A stretch of DNA of 34,282 nt from a virus. The number at the start of each line of letters is the position of its first letter. The stretch's first letter is position 1. Where the stretch lies: the IMG/VR virus record IMGVR_UViG_3300005436_000024, positions 1-34,282 of that record; one strand, given 5' to 3'. The notes beneath the pieces were generated by a model, which was not told the origin of the DNA, did not search any database, and worked only from the letters and a program-made list of their open reading frames with translations. Below, one piece after another: positions 13,588-21,583 of the stretch. The translations under genes were made by a program, and so were the position numbers.

Positions 13588-15027
13588 TTACCAGTAGGCG
13601 TCGCGGTAGAGCAGCTCGGCCTGCGAGCCTGCACCCGGACCTGCGGTTCTGTAGTGGATCGTGTTCACGCCCGGAGCGATGCTCCACCAGGACGTGCTCG
13701 CGTCGAGAATGTCAGCGCGGTTGGCCACACCGTTGAGGAGCACCGAGTGAAGGTCATGGTCGAGCTCCAGCACGTCGCCGCTCGCCATGTTGTAGTTGAG
13801 CATGATGGTCTCGTTCGATTCGACTCGATCGAGAAACAGAGGACCCGTCACCGGCCCGGAGACCGCCTTGATCCGAGTGACCGGTTTCGTGCTCGCGGTC
13901 CCCGAGCTGATGGCCTGGTAGAACCCGGCCGCGCCTCCGCCTCCGCCGATGGCTCCGGCCGTCACGCCCATGAGCGGAGGGGCGTAGGCCTGGACGGAGC
14001 TCGACAGGTCTCCTCGCACGTCGTCGACGAAGAACGTCCGCGTGACCGCCGTCCCCTCGTCGCGGACCGTGAGCATGACCTGGACCGGACCGGTCGCCCC
14101 GGTGACCAGCGTCACCGTCAGCTGCTGCCAGGTTCCGGTCGAGGTCACGACGGCCGCGCTCGACGCCAGGACCGCGTTGGTCACGTCGCGGGCCAGAAGC
14201 CGGATCGAGCCTCCTGCCGTCGAGAGGTTCACCCAGCAGGTGAAGGTGTAGGAGGTGTTCGGGAGCAGGTTGGTCAGCGTCGGCTGTCTGACGCCCTGGT
14301 TGGTCGACGCGCCGGAGGTCACGAGTTTGCCCGCCGCCACGCCGCCGTGGAATGTTCCCGTGTCCCTGGTCAGGGTTGCCCCGGCCGCGAGGTCGGTCGC
14401 CACGGTCGTGACCCATCCACCGTCGGTCGCGGCCGCGGACTCGAAGCCGCCGTTCTGGATGATCCGGAGCATCGTGTTTGGGACTCCCAGCAGAGTCGCC
14501 GCGTTCGCTACGACGCCGGCATTGGTGCCCGCCGTCCCGAAGGGAATGGTGACGTCCTGCAGCGTGCCCGAGTAGATCAGGGGGTCGAGCGCCCGGAACA
14601 TCGCGAGCACCGCGTCCTGCGAGAGAAACGGAAAGGACCGATCGACCTTGAAGCTCAGCTTCCGAGGCCGGCCGATGAACAGGAGGGGGCCTAGGTCGGG
14701 ATGCTGGAGCGTGAGACCGACGTCGTCGGAGGACTCGGCGAAGGCGACCTTGAGCGCCTGCATCAGGACCGCCTTGGCGGATCCGCTGAGCATGTCGGGA
14801 TGGACAAGCATGTCGAAGATCAAGTCCCTCGAGGGAGTTGTCTCGATGCCCCCGATCATGCCGTCGCTTCCTGCGCGCGGAACGTCGCCATCGCTGATGG
14901 CCGGTAGGTCTAGACCGTCGACATCAGTGAACGAATAGGCGGTGCCCGCCCCGAAGACCAGACTGCGGAGCTGGGCCTGCCAGGCGCCCGCCGGAACCGG
15001 CCACGCCTGAACCCGAGCCGGCGCCAA
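13588..15027 (-). CDS. Distal tail (Dit-like) protein with carbohydrate-binding-like insert
   Basis: 479 residues; TTG 15025-15027 follows the tape measure stop directly. Residues 1-170 resemble a siphovirus Dit N-terminal domain (LRSLVFGAGTAYSFTDVDGL, FIGRPRKLSFK, MFRALDPLIYSGT). A domain of about 160 residues then begins IIQNGGFESAAATDGGWVTT. It contains LLPNTSYTFTCWVNLSTAGG and TWQQLTVTLVTGATGP and ends FFVDDVRGDL, a CBM_4_9-type jelly roll. The C-terminal domain (about 370-479) completes the Dit fold. Dit forms the ring at the tail tip; the insert likely binds cell-wall sugars ('evolved Dit'). Confidence 0.8.
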   Translation of the reverse strand: MAPARVQAWPVPAGAWQAQLRSLVFGAGTAYSFTDVDGLDLPAISDGDVPRAGSDGMIGGIETTPSRDLIFDMLVHPDMLSGSAKAVLMQALKVAFAESSDDVGLTLQHPDLGPLLFIGRPRKLSFKVDRSFPFLSQDAVLAMFRALDPLIYSGTLQDVTIPFGTAGTNAGVVANAATLLGVPNTMLRIIQNGGFESAAATDGGWVTTVATDLAAGATLTRDTGTFHGGVAAGKLVTSGASTNQGVRQPTLTNLLPNTSYTFTCWVNLSTAGGSIRLLARDVTNAVLASSAAVVTSTGTWQQLTVTLVTGATGPVQVMLTVRDEGTAVTRTFFVDDVRGDLSSSVQAYAPPLMGVTAGAIGGGGGAAGFYQAISSGTASTKPVTRIKAVSGPVTGPLFLDRVESNETIMLNYNMASGDVLELDHDLHSVLLNGVANRADILDASTSWWSIAPGVNTIHYRTAGPGAGSQAELLYRDAYW

Positions 15028-16734
15028 TCAGAAGGCCCTTCGCATCTTGCGCAGCTCCCAGGCCGCGTCGACGGCGATGTCGTGCGCGTCGGCATTGGTT
15101 TGGGCGTTGACGACGACGGAGAGGCTGCTGCCACCCCCGCCAGCGCCATGCGGAATCACCATGCCCCCGCGGGATCCCATGACCAGCGTCTCGGGGCCCT
15201 CCTCGCCGACAGTGTAGATACCGCCAGGGACGACCATGCCGCCAGCCGCGCGATGTCCCGAACGTCCGCCACCGGTCACGCCAGAAGAAGACGGGAGCGA
15301 GCTGCCGCCGATGCCGATCGCGTTCAATGCCCCGCCAATGTCGGAAAGACGCTGGCCGAGCCAATCCAGCACCGGCTTGAGCCAGGACCAGATCCACTCG
15401 CCGAAGCGCTTCAGGCCGTCCCATGCGGCATTGACCGCATCGTGGAACCAGCCCACGTTCTGGTAGGCCCAGATCACGCCAGCAACCAGTGCTGCGACCG
15501 CTATGACGATGACGCCGATCGGGTTGGCATCGAGGGCGAGATTGAGGAGCCACTGCGCTGCGGTCCACAGCCCAACCTTGGAGACGATGGCGACAATGCC
15601 GGCCGCAAACTGCACAGCGAGGATGCCCATCTGGACGATACGCGTGACCTCGAGGGCGACGTTCCAGATTGCCCAGGCGGCGGCAACGCCGGCGATGAAG
15701 GGCGCCCAGGTCCTGATGATGTCGTAAGCCGCCTTCAGCTGCGGGCCGAGCGTGACAAGTTTGTTGTAGAAGGCGGTGATCGCCGGCGTTAGTTGCTGCA
15801 TCCAGGGCTTGGCGAAGGCGACCAGGCCAGGGACGGCCGTTCCGGTCAGCCAATCGATGAACCGAAGAGCCAAGGGCATCAGCACCGTGCCCAGCTGCAT
15901 CGAGAAGCCGGTGATCTCTGAGTTGAGCTTCTGCTGTGCGAGGAAGTATTTGTGCGCAGCATTCACCTGGTCGATGCTCATGACCTCGCCGGTCGCCTGG
16001 CCCTGGATCATCATGTCCTGCAGTCCCTTGCGGCCAAGGTTGAGCACTGGCAGCATGTCCATGCCCTGCTTGCCGAAGAGCTTGATCGCCAGCCCGCTCT
16101 TCTCGATCCCGTCTGGCATGGCGGCGAAGATGTCGGCCGACTCCAGCATCAGCTCGTTGGCCGACTTCATCTTGCCGTGCGCGTCCCAGATGTTGAGACC
16201 CAGGTCCTTCAAGGCTTGACTCAGCGGACCCATGTGGAGCGAGGCCTCACCGGTGAGCTTGTTGTAGGCGTCCTGCTGCTTCTGCAGGGCCAGTAGCGCG
16301 GTCACCGTCTTGTCGCTGTGAGGTCCGAAGGCCTTCAGGGTTTGGTTGTAATGGTCCTGCGCGAGCTTCAGCTTCTCGGTCTCTTCCATGACCTTTCGGG
16401 CGTCCACGGAATGCGTCTCCATGGCCAGGTTCACGTTCTCGAGGTTCTTGGAGAGAAATTTGAAGCCCGAGCCGAGCGAGTCCGCGTTCACCCCAAGGTG
16501 ACGCGCCACGGTAAGCCACGCGCTCGACTGATCCTTCGCCAGGCCAAATTTCTCGCTCATCTGGTAGGCGGCTTGGCCGGCTTCGGCGGTCTTCTCTACA
16601 GCGGCCACCGTGAAGGCGACCACGCCGGCAGCGAGGCCAGCCAGGGCCAGGCCAGCAGATGCCAGCCCAGCGTTGAAGCCGCTGGTGTCGATCTTCAGCC
16701 GCGAGACAAGCGCGGGCAGCGCGTAGTCGGCCAT
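15028..16734 (-). CDS. Tape measure protein
   Basis: 568 residues. The start overlaps the frameshifted chaperone stop (TGATG). The N-terminus LKIDTSGFNAGLASAGLALA is typical of tape measures. A hydrophobic helix (LALAGLAAGVVAFTVAAVEK) follows, then long amphipathic helices (residues 100-280), a central hydrophobic block (VAAAWAIWNVALEV, IGVIVIAVAALVAGVIWAYQ) and a Gly-rich end. It sets tail length and is ejected with DNA. At about 1.5 angstrom per residue the length predicts a short tail of roughly 85 nm. Confidence 0.92.
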   Translation of the reverse strand: MADYALPALVSRLKIDTSGFNAGLASAGLALAGLAAGVVAFTVAAVEKTAEAGQAAYQMSEKFGLAKDQSSAWLTVARHLGVNADSLGSGFKFLSKNLENVNLAMETHSVDARKVMEETEKLKLAQDHYNQTLKAFGPHSDKTVTALLALQKQQDAYNKLTGEASLHMGPLSQALKDLGLNIWDAHGKMKSANELMLESADIFAAMPDGIEKSGLAIKLFGKQGMDMLPVLNLGRKGLQDMMIQGQATGEVMSIDQVNAAHKYFLAQQKLNSEITGFSMQLGTVLMPLALRFIDWLTGTAVPGLVAFAKPWMQQLTPAITAFYNKLVTLGPQLKAAYDIIRTWAPFIAGVAAAWAIWNVALEVTRIVQMGILAVQFAAGIVAIVSKVGLWTAAQWLLNLALDANPIGVIVIAVAALVAGVIWAYQNVGWFHDAVNAAWDGLKRFGEWIWSWLKPVLDWLGQRLSDIGGALNAIGIGGSSLPSSSGVTGGGRSGHRAAGGMVVPGGIYTVGEEGPETLVMGSRGGMVIPHGAGGGGSSLSVVVNAQTNADAHDIAVDAAWELRKMRRAF

Positions 16735-16946
16735 CAGCCCCTGAGCGGCAGGCTGCCGAGCATGGCCCAGTCCTCGGCCCCGCCGGTCTGAGGCGGAGCT
16801 TCACCCTTGCGGCTCTGCAGCTCGACCTCGCCCAGAGCCACCAGCTGCGCCATGGTCATGCGCTTGAACTCTTGGTGGCTGCGTCCGAAGACGACGGTGG
16901 CTGACCAGTAGAGCCGTTTCCAGGGGAGCCGTTGGGGCTCGTCGCT
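16734..16946 (-). CDS. Tail assembly chaperone, -1 frame extension (GT-type)
   Basis: Frame read after a -1 shift at CCCTTTA (16946-16952). It encodes 70 residues beginning SDEPQRLPWKRLYWSATVVF, then RSHQEFKRMTMAQLVALGE, and ends SLPLRG at TGA 16734-16736, overlapping the tape measure start. It has no start codon in a plausible place and is expressed only as a fusion with the 114 residues upstream (184 residues in all). Fusion chaperones of this kind bind the tape measure and major tail protein during assembly. Confidence 0.88.
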   Translation of the reverse strand, partial: SDEPQRLPWKRLYWSATVVFGRSHQEFKRMTMAQLVALGEVELQSRKGEAPPQTGGAEDWAMLGSLPLRG

Positions 16947-17287
16947 AAAGGGGGCTGCTGCTGGCCAGTCGCCTCGGGCATGCCCTCGTTGAAGGCTGCG
17001 CTGAGCGCTTCGACGTACTGCTGGAACTGCTTGAACTCGAGCAGCTTGACGATCTTGTCCGCGGGCATGCCGGTGTGGCTGAGCGCGGCCACCATCGCGT
17101 CCTTGATGGCGGTGAAGCGCTTCCCGGTGCCCTGAAGGATGGCCACAAACGCGTCAAGGCTCCCGTACCTGTCTTCGAGCATGGCGATCGCCTCGAAGTC
17201 AAATACGAGAGCCTGAGTGGATCCATCTTTGAGCGTGACCTGCGTGCCCTTGGCGAGCAGGCGGGCGCTGTCGGATACGTTCTGCAT
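16856..17287 (-). CDS. Tail assembly chaperone, zero-frame product (G-type)
   Basis: 143 residues. The first 114 are the structured part (LVFDFEAIAMLEDRYGSLDA, then KIVKLLEFKQFQQYVEALSA). After the slippery site the zero frame reads a Gly/Pro/Ser-rich tail (SPNGSPGNGSTGQPPSSSDA) that looks like noncoding-type sequence, which supports the shift. Located between the major tail protein and the tape measure, exactly where this chaperone pair is expected. Confidence 0.9.
   Translation of the reverse strand: MQNVSDSARLLAKGTQVTLKDGSTQALVFDFEAIAMLEDRYGSLDAFVAILQGTGKRFTAIKDAMVAALSHTGMPADKIVKLLEFKQFQQYVEALSAAFNEGMPEATGQQQPPLATSPNGSPGNGSTGQPPSSSDAATKSSSA
16946..16952 (-). promoter_or_regulatory. Programmed -1 ribosomal frameshift site CCCTTTA
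   Basis: On the coding strand the zero-frame codons are CCC CCT TTA GCG. C-CCT-TTA is a perfect X-XXY-YYZ slippery heptamer, so the tRNAs can re-pair on CCC and TTT. The -1 frame is then open to 16734 and encodes conserved-looking chaperone sequence. Confidence 0.9.
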
Positions 17288-17324
17288 TCATGTCTCCATG
17301 CCTCGGGTTTCGAGGCGAGGGAAT

Positions 17325-17355
17325 GAAGGGCCGGCCAGGGAGTGACCGGCCCTTC
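17325..17355 (-). promoter_or_regulatory. Strong hairpin after the major tail gene
   Basis: GAAGGGCCGG and CCGGCCCTTC form a perfect ten-pair stem (17325-17334 with 17346-17355) in the 95-base gap between the major tail protein and the chaperone. No T run follows on the transcribed strand. It could be a partial terminator or an mRNA 3'-end stabiliser that lowers expression of the downstream genes relative to the major tail protein. Confidence 0.6.
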
Positions 17356-17382
17356 GGGCCAAGAAGAAGGCGCCGAGTTGTT

Positions 17383-17943
17383 TTAGGCGAGCGCTGCCGC
17401 GGTCTCGCGGATCACGACGTTGACCCAGTTGTTGTCGGAGAGCCGAGGCACGACGACCAGGCTCGCCGTTGACATCTGGTAGTCCTCCTCGTTGAGCCCG
17501 ATGTCCGGAAAGCTGCCGAGCTTGCACTTCCAGAGCGAAAACAGGACGTCGCCGGCGATCGGATCCGCGCCGGCTGCGCGGCCCTCGATCTTGAAGTACT
17601 GGAGCACGTCGGTGTTGGCCATCTGCCAGGTCGCCAGCTGGTTCGGCGTGACGCCGCTGTCGACGACGACGGTGCTGAACATCACCGACATCGCGTCCAG
17701 GCTCAGCTTGGCGTAGTCGATCGTGGCCGTGATCTCCTGCAGCACCGCGTCAGCGTCGAGCAGGCGGTTGTCACCGCGGAGGTACTTGGTGTTGATGGTG
17801 CCCTTGATCGTCAGCTTCTTGGATCCGACCAGGGCGACCGAAGCGCCATAGGTCGACGGGGGCGCACCGGTCGGATCGGTCAGAAGCTTGGCGATCTTGA
17901 GCTCCTTGACCGCGAACACCTTGCTGAAGTGGGAGAGCGCCAT
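17383..17943 (-). CDS. Major tail tube protein
   Basis: 186 residues. The sequence is beta-rich, with VALVGSKKLTIKGTINTKYL, LQEITATIDYAKLSLDAMSV and FKIEGRAAGADPIAGDVLFS. Mid-size, absence of low complexity and position directly before the chaperone/tape measure set identify the tube subunit. It polymerises as hexameric rings around the tape measure. Confidence 0.87.
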   Translation of the reverse strand: MALSHFSKVFAVKELKIAKLLTDPTGAPPSTYGASVALVGSKKLTIKGTINTKYLRGDNRLLDADAVLQEITATIDYAKLSLDAMSVMFSTVVVDSGVTPNQLATWQMANTDVLQYFKIEGRAAGADPIAGDVLFSLWKCKLGSFPDIGLNEEDYQMSTASLVVVPRLSDNNWVNVVIRETAAALA

Positions 17944-17946
17944 GGG

Positions 17947-18150
17947 TTACTTCTCCTTGCCGGATTCCGGCTTGCTTTTTGCTGCCGGGGATTCCGGCGC
18001 GAGCTCGCTACCCTGAACCGCGCTCAGGATCGCCGCGGTGTGCGCGTCGTCGACGTCGACATTGCCGTTCGAGATCTTGTAGATGATCTGCTCTCCGCCA
18101 TCCGTGATGACCACCTGGCCGTCAGCGTCCGGAACCTTGATGGTCGGCAT
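17947..18150 (-). CDS. Small hypothetical protein before the major tail gene
   Basis: 67 residues, starting directly at the preceding stop. The first half is beta-like (TIKVPDADGQVVITDGGEQI, YKISNGNVDV), the second helical and Lys/Pro/Ser-rich. No family recognised; probably a structural accessory protein of the tail. Confidence 0.6.
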   Translation of the reverse strand: MPTIKVPDADGQVVITDGGEQIIYKISNGNVDVDDAHTAAILSAVQGSELAPESPAAKSKPESGKEK

Positions 18151-18432
18151 TTACTCGCCGACCACCCAGAGCCATCCTGAGTCGGCCGCGATGCCTGCTC
18201 CGACCACGGTCACGACCGGGCTGGCCAGCGTGCAGAGCGTCGTTGTCGCGGTGCGGTTGGACGTCGCCACGAACAGTGCCGCGGTCACCGTGATGAAGGG
18301 CGGGATCGTGGTCAGGGTCGAACAGTCGAAGGTGTCCGCCGCAGTGACCTTCTGAAAGCCGAGCAGCGCCCAGCGCGGGCCACCTGGTGAGGATCCGGAA
18401 GCGATAACGGCCGGCGCGGTGAGAGCTGCCAT
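18151..18432 (-). CDS. Hypothetical virion-region protein
   Basis: 93 residues rich in Ala, Thr and Val (FITVTAALFVATSNRTATTT, then VVTVVGAGIAADSGWLWVVG), suggesting a small beta-sheet domain. No family recognised. It is encoded between the tail completion genes and the tail tube gene. Confidence 0.6.
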   Translation of the reverse strand: MAALTAPAVIASGSSPGGPRWALLGFQKVTAADTFDCSTLTTIPPFITVTAALFVATSNRTATTTLCTLASPVVTVVGAGIAADSGWLWVVGE

Positions 18433-18450
18433 CTAATTCTCCTTTGTGGT

Positions 18451-18774
18451 TTAGCTGCCTTCCATGGCCAGCGCTGGTCTCATGAACGGATGCGCGTCTG
18501 AGTGCGTCGTCCCGTACTCCTCGAGCACGGCTTCAGGGACGGTCGAGCCGACGTCGACATAGGGCATGCCGGTGTCGACGCCCTCGCCCTTGATGCCGAT
18601 GTCGTCGCGCAGCTGGCCGGCGTGCGGATCGCTGTCGTCACCGACCGGAGCGAACTGCCGCGCACGATCGGCGATGCGATCCGCGACCTCGTGCATCGTC
18701 ATCTTCGCCGCGGCCGTCAGGAATTCTTCCGCTCCGGCCAGCCCTTCGAGGAATTCCGCCGAGTTCAAGCTCAC
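18451..18774 (-). CDS. HK97 gp10-like head-tail/tail completion protein
   Basis: 107 residues from GTG 18772-18774, which overlaps the upstream stop (GTGA). The string ADRIADRARQFAPVGDDSDP, followed by GQLRDDIGI, then VPEAVLEEYGTTHSDAHPFM and RPAL matches the HK97 gp10-like neck protein family (A..fAPv.tG.Lr.si ... Y..yvE.GT....a.PFlrPAl). It would sit at the neck between connector and tail. Confidence 0.85.
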   Translation of the reverse strand: MSLNSAEFLEGLAGAEEFLTAAAKMTMHEVADRIADRARQFAPVGDDSDPHAGQLRDDIGIKGEGVDTGMPYVDVGSTVPEAVLEEYGTTHSDAHPFMRPALAMEGS

Positions 18775-19217
18775 AGCGCCCTCCAGACTTCGACCCACAG
18801 CGGCACGTGCACGACGTTGGCGTCGCGCTCGAGCAGGCGCGGGCCGATGTTCTTGACCAGGACCGCATAGACGGTGGTCGGCGGCGCGCCGGTACCGGAT
18901 GCGAGAAGACGCGTACCCTGCAGCGCCCTGGCGATCTTGCCCGCCAGCGTTGGATCCTCGAGCCGCTTGTTGGGCGAAGCGAGCAGATCCTTCCAGGCCA
19001 TCCAGAGATGGACGGTCACATGCTCGCGAACCGTCGATGCAGCGCCGTCCTCGAGCTTGTCGGGGACGATCGCCACCGCCTCGTCGACGGTGATGTACGG
19101 CTTGGCCGTGTTCTCCGGCGCCTGGTCCTGGTAGACGCTGAGACCGAGAGCAGCTCCACCCATGGCGAGCGGTCCCTCGAGGTACTGCTTGATCGCGCTC
19201 GAGGTGGTCAGCGCCAT
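18771..19217 (-). CDS. Tail terminator-like protein
   Basis: 148 residues. It contains GLSVYQDQAPENTAKPYITV and REHVTVHLWMAWKD, the P..a..PYi.v......... v.v.iw pattern of tail terminator/DUF3168-like proteins, and ends VPLWVEVWRAL. It would cap the tail tube and join it to the neck. It overlaps the gp10-like gene. Confidence 0.75.
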   Translation of the reverse strand: MALTTSSAIKQYLEGPLAMGGAALGLSVYQDQAPENTAKPYITVDEAVAIVPDKLEDGAASTVREHVTVHLWMAWKDLLASPNKRLEDPTLAGKIARALQGTRLLASGTGAPPTTVYAVLVKNIGPRLLERDANVVHVPLWVEVWRAL

Positions 19218-19218
19218 G

Positions 19219-19575
19219 TCACGTCGCCCCTACCTGGGTGGTCACGAACTCTTCGCACATGCAGGCGAGCTCGCGATGCGCTTCGTCGGGGTCGAGCATC
19301 GCGTGGATGAGGAAGATGCGCAGGATCCCCGCCGGCGTTTCGGCGTAGAGGAAGCGCATGTGAGCGCTGACGTCGGTGCGCCAGCGAATCGTGACCTGGT
19401 GCGTGATCCTCTCCTGGGTCTGCGCCGCCTGGTAACCCTCGATGCCCTGGACCGGATTGATCGACGCCCAGACGACGTCGAGGTCCGCCCAGGTCTCGCT
19501 GGTGAAGCCATCGGCATCCACCACCGAGGAGATCTGCTGCAGGTGAAGGCGGCGATTGAGGCTGCCGGCTCTCAC
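19219..19575 (-). CDS. Head-tail joining (head closure) protein
   Basis: 118 residues with MRAGSLNRRLHLQQ at the start, then TSETWADLDVVWASINPVQG, and HQVTIRWRTDVSAHMRFLY. This is the clear pattern of the phage head-tail joining family (SPP1 gp16/HK97 closure type): aG.l..Rl.lq......G....tW.....vwA.v......r...v.......h.v.iRy...i. It closes the connector after packaging. Confidence 0.9.
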   Translation of the reverse strand: MRAGSLNRRLHLQQISSVVDADGFTSETWADLDVVWASINPVQGIEGYQAAQTQERITHQVTIRWRTDVSAHMRFLYAETPAGILRIFLIHAMLDPDEAHRELACMCEEFVTTQVGAT

Positions 19576-19579
19576 TGAA

Positions 19580-20233
19580 TCACCGCACCAGCGGGAACTT
19601 GTAAGGCGCCATCAGGTCGTCGACGCCGCGGGGCAGCTCGACCACGGCGAGGCGCGAGCCGACCAGCGACTGTTCGCGGTTCTCGTAGAGGTCGCCGATG
19701 ATGAGCTTCAGCGACTGGCGAATGTCGTCAGGGACCAGCGTCGGATCCGTGTATCCCGCCACATAGGTGATGACCACGGCGTTCGGCACCTGGGCTGAGG
19801 CCGGCCAGGTCGTGTTGCGTGCGGGCAGGATGCGCGCCGGCCAGCTCGAGCCGTCGACCAGGTATCCCGCTGGCGCCAGCGTCTGCGGATTTCCCGCCGT
19901 GTCCGTGTAGGTCACCGAGGTCACGGACTGGACCGGCGGCCGCAGCTCGAGCACGCTGGTGAGCGGATAGCCGTAGGCCTGTGGCGGCCACCAGCCGACC
20001 GGCCACCACATGTCCCACAGGTATTCGGCCTGGCCGAACCAGTCCATGCCCTGAACCAGCGTCTGCGTGAGGCAGGCGAAGCGATAGGTGCGCTCGAGGT
20101 TCCAGCGCGCGGTCCGGATGCAGCTCTCGATCAGCTGGTCGTCGTCGTTGATGCCGACGCGGAGATGCGCCTTGGCTTCCGGCAGCGAGATCGGTTCGAG
20201 GAGCGGAGCCACGCTCTGGACGAGCGAGGGCAT
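19580..20233 (-). CDS. Head-tail connector (gp6/gp15-like adaptor)
   Basis: 217 residues. The N-terminal ISLPEAKAHLRVGINDDDQL and IRTARWNLERTYRF match the adaptor family (sl.eaK.hLrid...dD..i..li.aA...ve). The long insertion (AEYLWDMWWPVGWWPPQAYG) and YPLTSVLELRPPVQSVTSV follow, and VPDDIRQSLKLIIGDLYENR closes it. This longer phiE125 gp8-like form is common. It binds under the portal as a 12-mer ring. Confidence 0.88.
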   Translation of the reverse strand: MPSLVQSVAPLLEPISLPEAKAHLRVGINDDDQLIESCIRTARWNLERTYRFACLTQTLVQGMDWFGQAEYLWDMWWPVGWWPPQAYGYPLTSVLELRPPVQSVTSVTYTDTAGNPQTLAPAGYLVDGSSWPARILPARNTTWPASAQVPNAVVITYVAGYTDPTLVPDDIRQSLKLIIGDLYENREQSLVGSRLAVVELPRGVDDLMAPYKFPLVR

Positions 20234-20236
20234 TGC

Positions 20237-20674
20237 CTAGCCGAGCTCGGCGAGGTAGAGCCTCGGGACGCCCCACTGCGAGTTGGCTCCGATCCCGAGC
20301 GTCAGCGTCTTGACGTGGTATCCGGCGAGCAAGATGAGGCCGTCTGGGATGGGCGCCACGGAATGTACGCCGGCGCCGCTGCCGACCTGGCCGCTCTGCA
20401 CGAATCCAGGGCCCCAGGTGTACGCGCAGGTCGTCGACACTGCCTGGGCTGCGCTGCTGCCGATCGATTCCATGATCACGTTGGTTCCGTCGTCGATCTG
20501 CAGGATCGGCTGCGGCGTCTGCGTGATGCCCTGAGTCATCACTGCATAGACCGAGAAGAGCATCCACCACTTATTGGCCGGCACGACCAGGGAGAAGTCG
20601 ACGCCGGCACCTGGTGCAACGACGGTGACTTCCTTGAGCTGAGTGATGACGCTCGGCAGCGGGATGTTGGCCAT
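20237..20674 (-). CDS. Virion-associated beta-rich protein
   Basis: 145 residues, beta-rich: VITQLKEVTVVAPGAGVDFS, VPANKWWMLFSVYAVMTQG, IPDGLILLAGYHVKTLTLG. It resembles small jelly-roll or Ig-like decoration proteins, but no family is recognised. It lies between the connector gene and four small genes that follow the capsid gene. Confidence 0.6.
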   Translation of the reverse strand: MANIPLPSVITQLKEVTVVAPGAGVDFSLVVPANKWWMLFSVYAVMTQGITQTPQPILQIDDGTNVIMESIGSSAAQAVSTTCAYTWGPGFVQSGQVGSGAGVHSVAPIPDGLILLAGYHVKTLTLGIGANSQWGVPRLYLAELG

Positions 20675-20893
20675 CTACGCCGACGCGCCTCGCTTCTCGC
20701 CCGGTGCGGCGGTCGCCTGCTCGACGTCGTAGTGCACGTTCTCTTCCATCGGGCGGAAGTACTGCGGGTTGGTCTGGAGCAGCGGGTGACCTTCGCGCAC
20801 GCGGGTCTGACCCTTGGTGATCTGGTAGTCCTTGCCCTCGATCTGACAGGCGAAGGACTCGGTCGCGACGTAAACACGGTCGCTCTTCGGCAT
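20675..20893 (-). CDS. Small SH3/beta-type hypothetical protein
   Basis: 72 residues from ATG 20891-20893, with AGGAG eight bases upstream and TGATG overlap with the previous stop. It begins PKSDRVYVATESFACQIEGK and continues YQITKGQTRVREGHPLL, QYFRPME. This vyva...f...idG..y.v.kG..r....hpllk..p..F.p pattern is frequent in phage small structural genes downstream of the capsid. Function unknown. Confidence 0.7.
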   Translation of the reverse strand: MPKSDRVYVATESFACQIEGKDYQITKGQTRVREGHPLLQTNPQYFRPMEENVHYDVEQATAAPGEKRGASA

Positions 20894-21126
20894 CACTCTT
20901 GCTCCTGCTGGTTCACGGCCGGGATCACGTAGTCGGGCCCATCCGCGCCGTCGACGTCGGAGTCGCCGTGGTAGTCGGGGCGCGCTTTGTACGGGTTGGG
21001 TGCTTGTGGACCACCCAGCGCGGGGCGCTGAGGATCTGGCGTCGGCGGCGTGATCTTTGTCACGACAGCCGGCTTGAACGTCGGCGGGGGCACGTTCTTC
21101 GGGTTGCCGCCAGCGGTTCCAGCCAT
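20893..21126 (-). CDS. Proline-rich disordered small protein
   Basis: 77 residues, strongly Pro/Thr/Asp-rich (VPPPTFKPAVVTKITPPTPD), with no predicted fold. The start is near the preceding stop (21129); the stop overlaps the next start. Probably a late accessory protein; no family recognised. Confidence 0.6.
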   Translation of the reverse strand: MAGTAGGNPKNVPPPTFKPAVVTKITPPTPDPQRPALGGPQAPNPYKARPDYHGDSDVDGADGPDYVIPAVNQQEQE

Positions 21127-21128
21127 GA

Positions 21129-21350
21129 CTACCTCTTGCTCCTCGAGGCCGGTCGCTGGTTGTCGCTCTTGAGCGGCTGGTTGACCGTCCCCGGATAGGC
21201 GCTCGGCACCGGGTTGCGCACGTTGCCGGAGGTCGGCGCCCGAAGCTTCGAGTCCGGGATCTGAGATGACGGTGGCGCACCCTTGGGCAGCGTCGGCGCG
21301 CCCTTGATGCCGCCCTCTTCCTGAGCCGGATAGGGTTCCTTCTCAGCCAT
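21129..21350 (-). CDS. Proline/serine-rich disordered small protein
   Basis: 73 residues of low complexity (GAPTLPKGAPPSSQIPDSKL, ending QRPASRSKR with a basic tail). The start is adjacent to the previous stop, so it is part of the coupled series after the capsid gene. No family recognised. Confidence 0.6.
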   Translation of the reverse strand: MAEKEPYPAQEEGGIKGAPTLPKGAPPSSQIPDSKLRAPTSGNVRNPVPSAYPGTVNQPLKSDNQRPASRSKR

Positions 21351-21556
21351 CAGACGGCCTCGAACTGCGCTGGATGCAGGGCGACGAAGGGATGATCGGC
21401 GCCGACCACCTCGCCCTCTTCGACCACGCTCTGGTCGGTTCCGTTGGCGGCGAGGTGGATCATCCGCTGCTTGGCCTTGAAGCGAGTCGCCGCCGCTGCA
21501 GCTGCGGGCTCTTCCTCGTCCGCCTTGGACTTCGACGCGGTTGCCTTTTTTGCCAT
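21350..21556 (-). CDS. Small protein after the capsid gene
   Basis: 68 residues. The N-terminus is Lys/Ala/Glu-rich (KKATASKSKADEEEPAAAAA), followed by a compact segment RMIHLAANGTDQSVVEEGEV and HPFVALHPAQFEAV. The C-terminal part resembles the small beta domain (G..v....hp.v..hP..F.p) also seen in 20675-20893. Role unknown; possibly head-associated. Confidence 0.65.
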   Translation of the reverse strand: MAKKATASKSKADEEEPAAAAAATRFKAKQRMIHLAANGTDQSVVEEGEVVGADHPFVALHPAQFEAV

Positions 21557-21583
21557 CGACTTGACCTCCTGTGTCGGGTTGTG

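Noticed and set aside
13090-14694. 534-residue plus-strand frame
   Set aside because: Antisense to the distal tail and minor tail genes; Arg/Gly/Val-rich with no domain.
16905-16930. TGGAAAC as an alternative frameshift site in the chaperone gene
   Set aside because: It is not an X-XXY-YYZ heptamer, and the -1 frame is already protein-like upstream of it, from CCCTTTA on.
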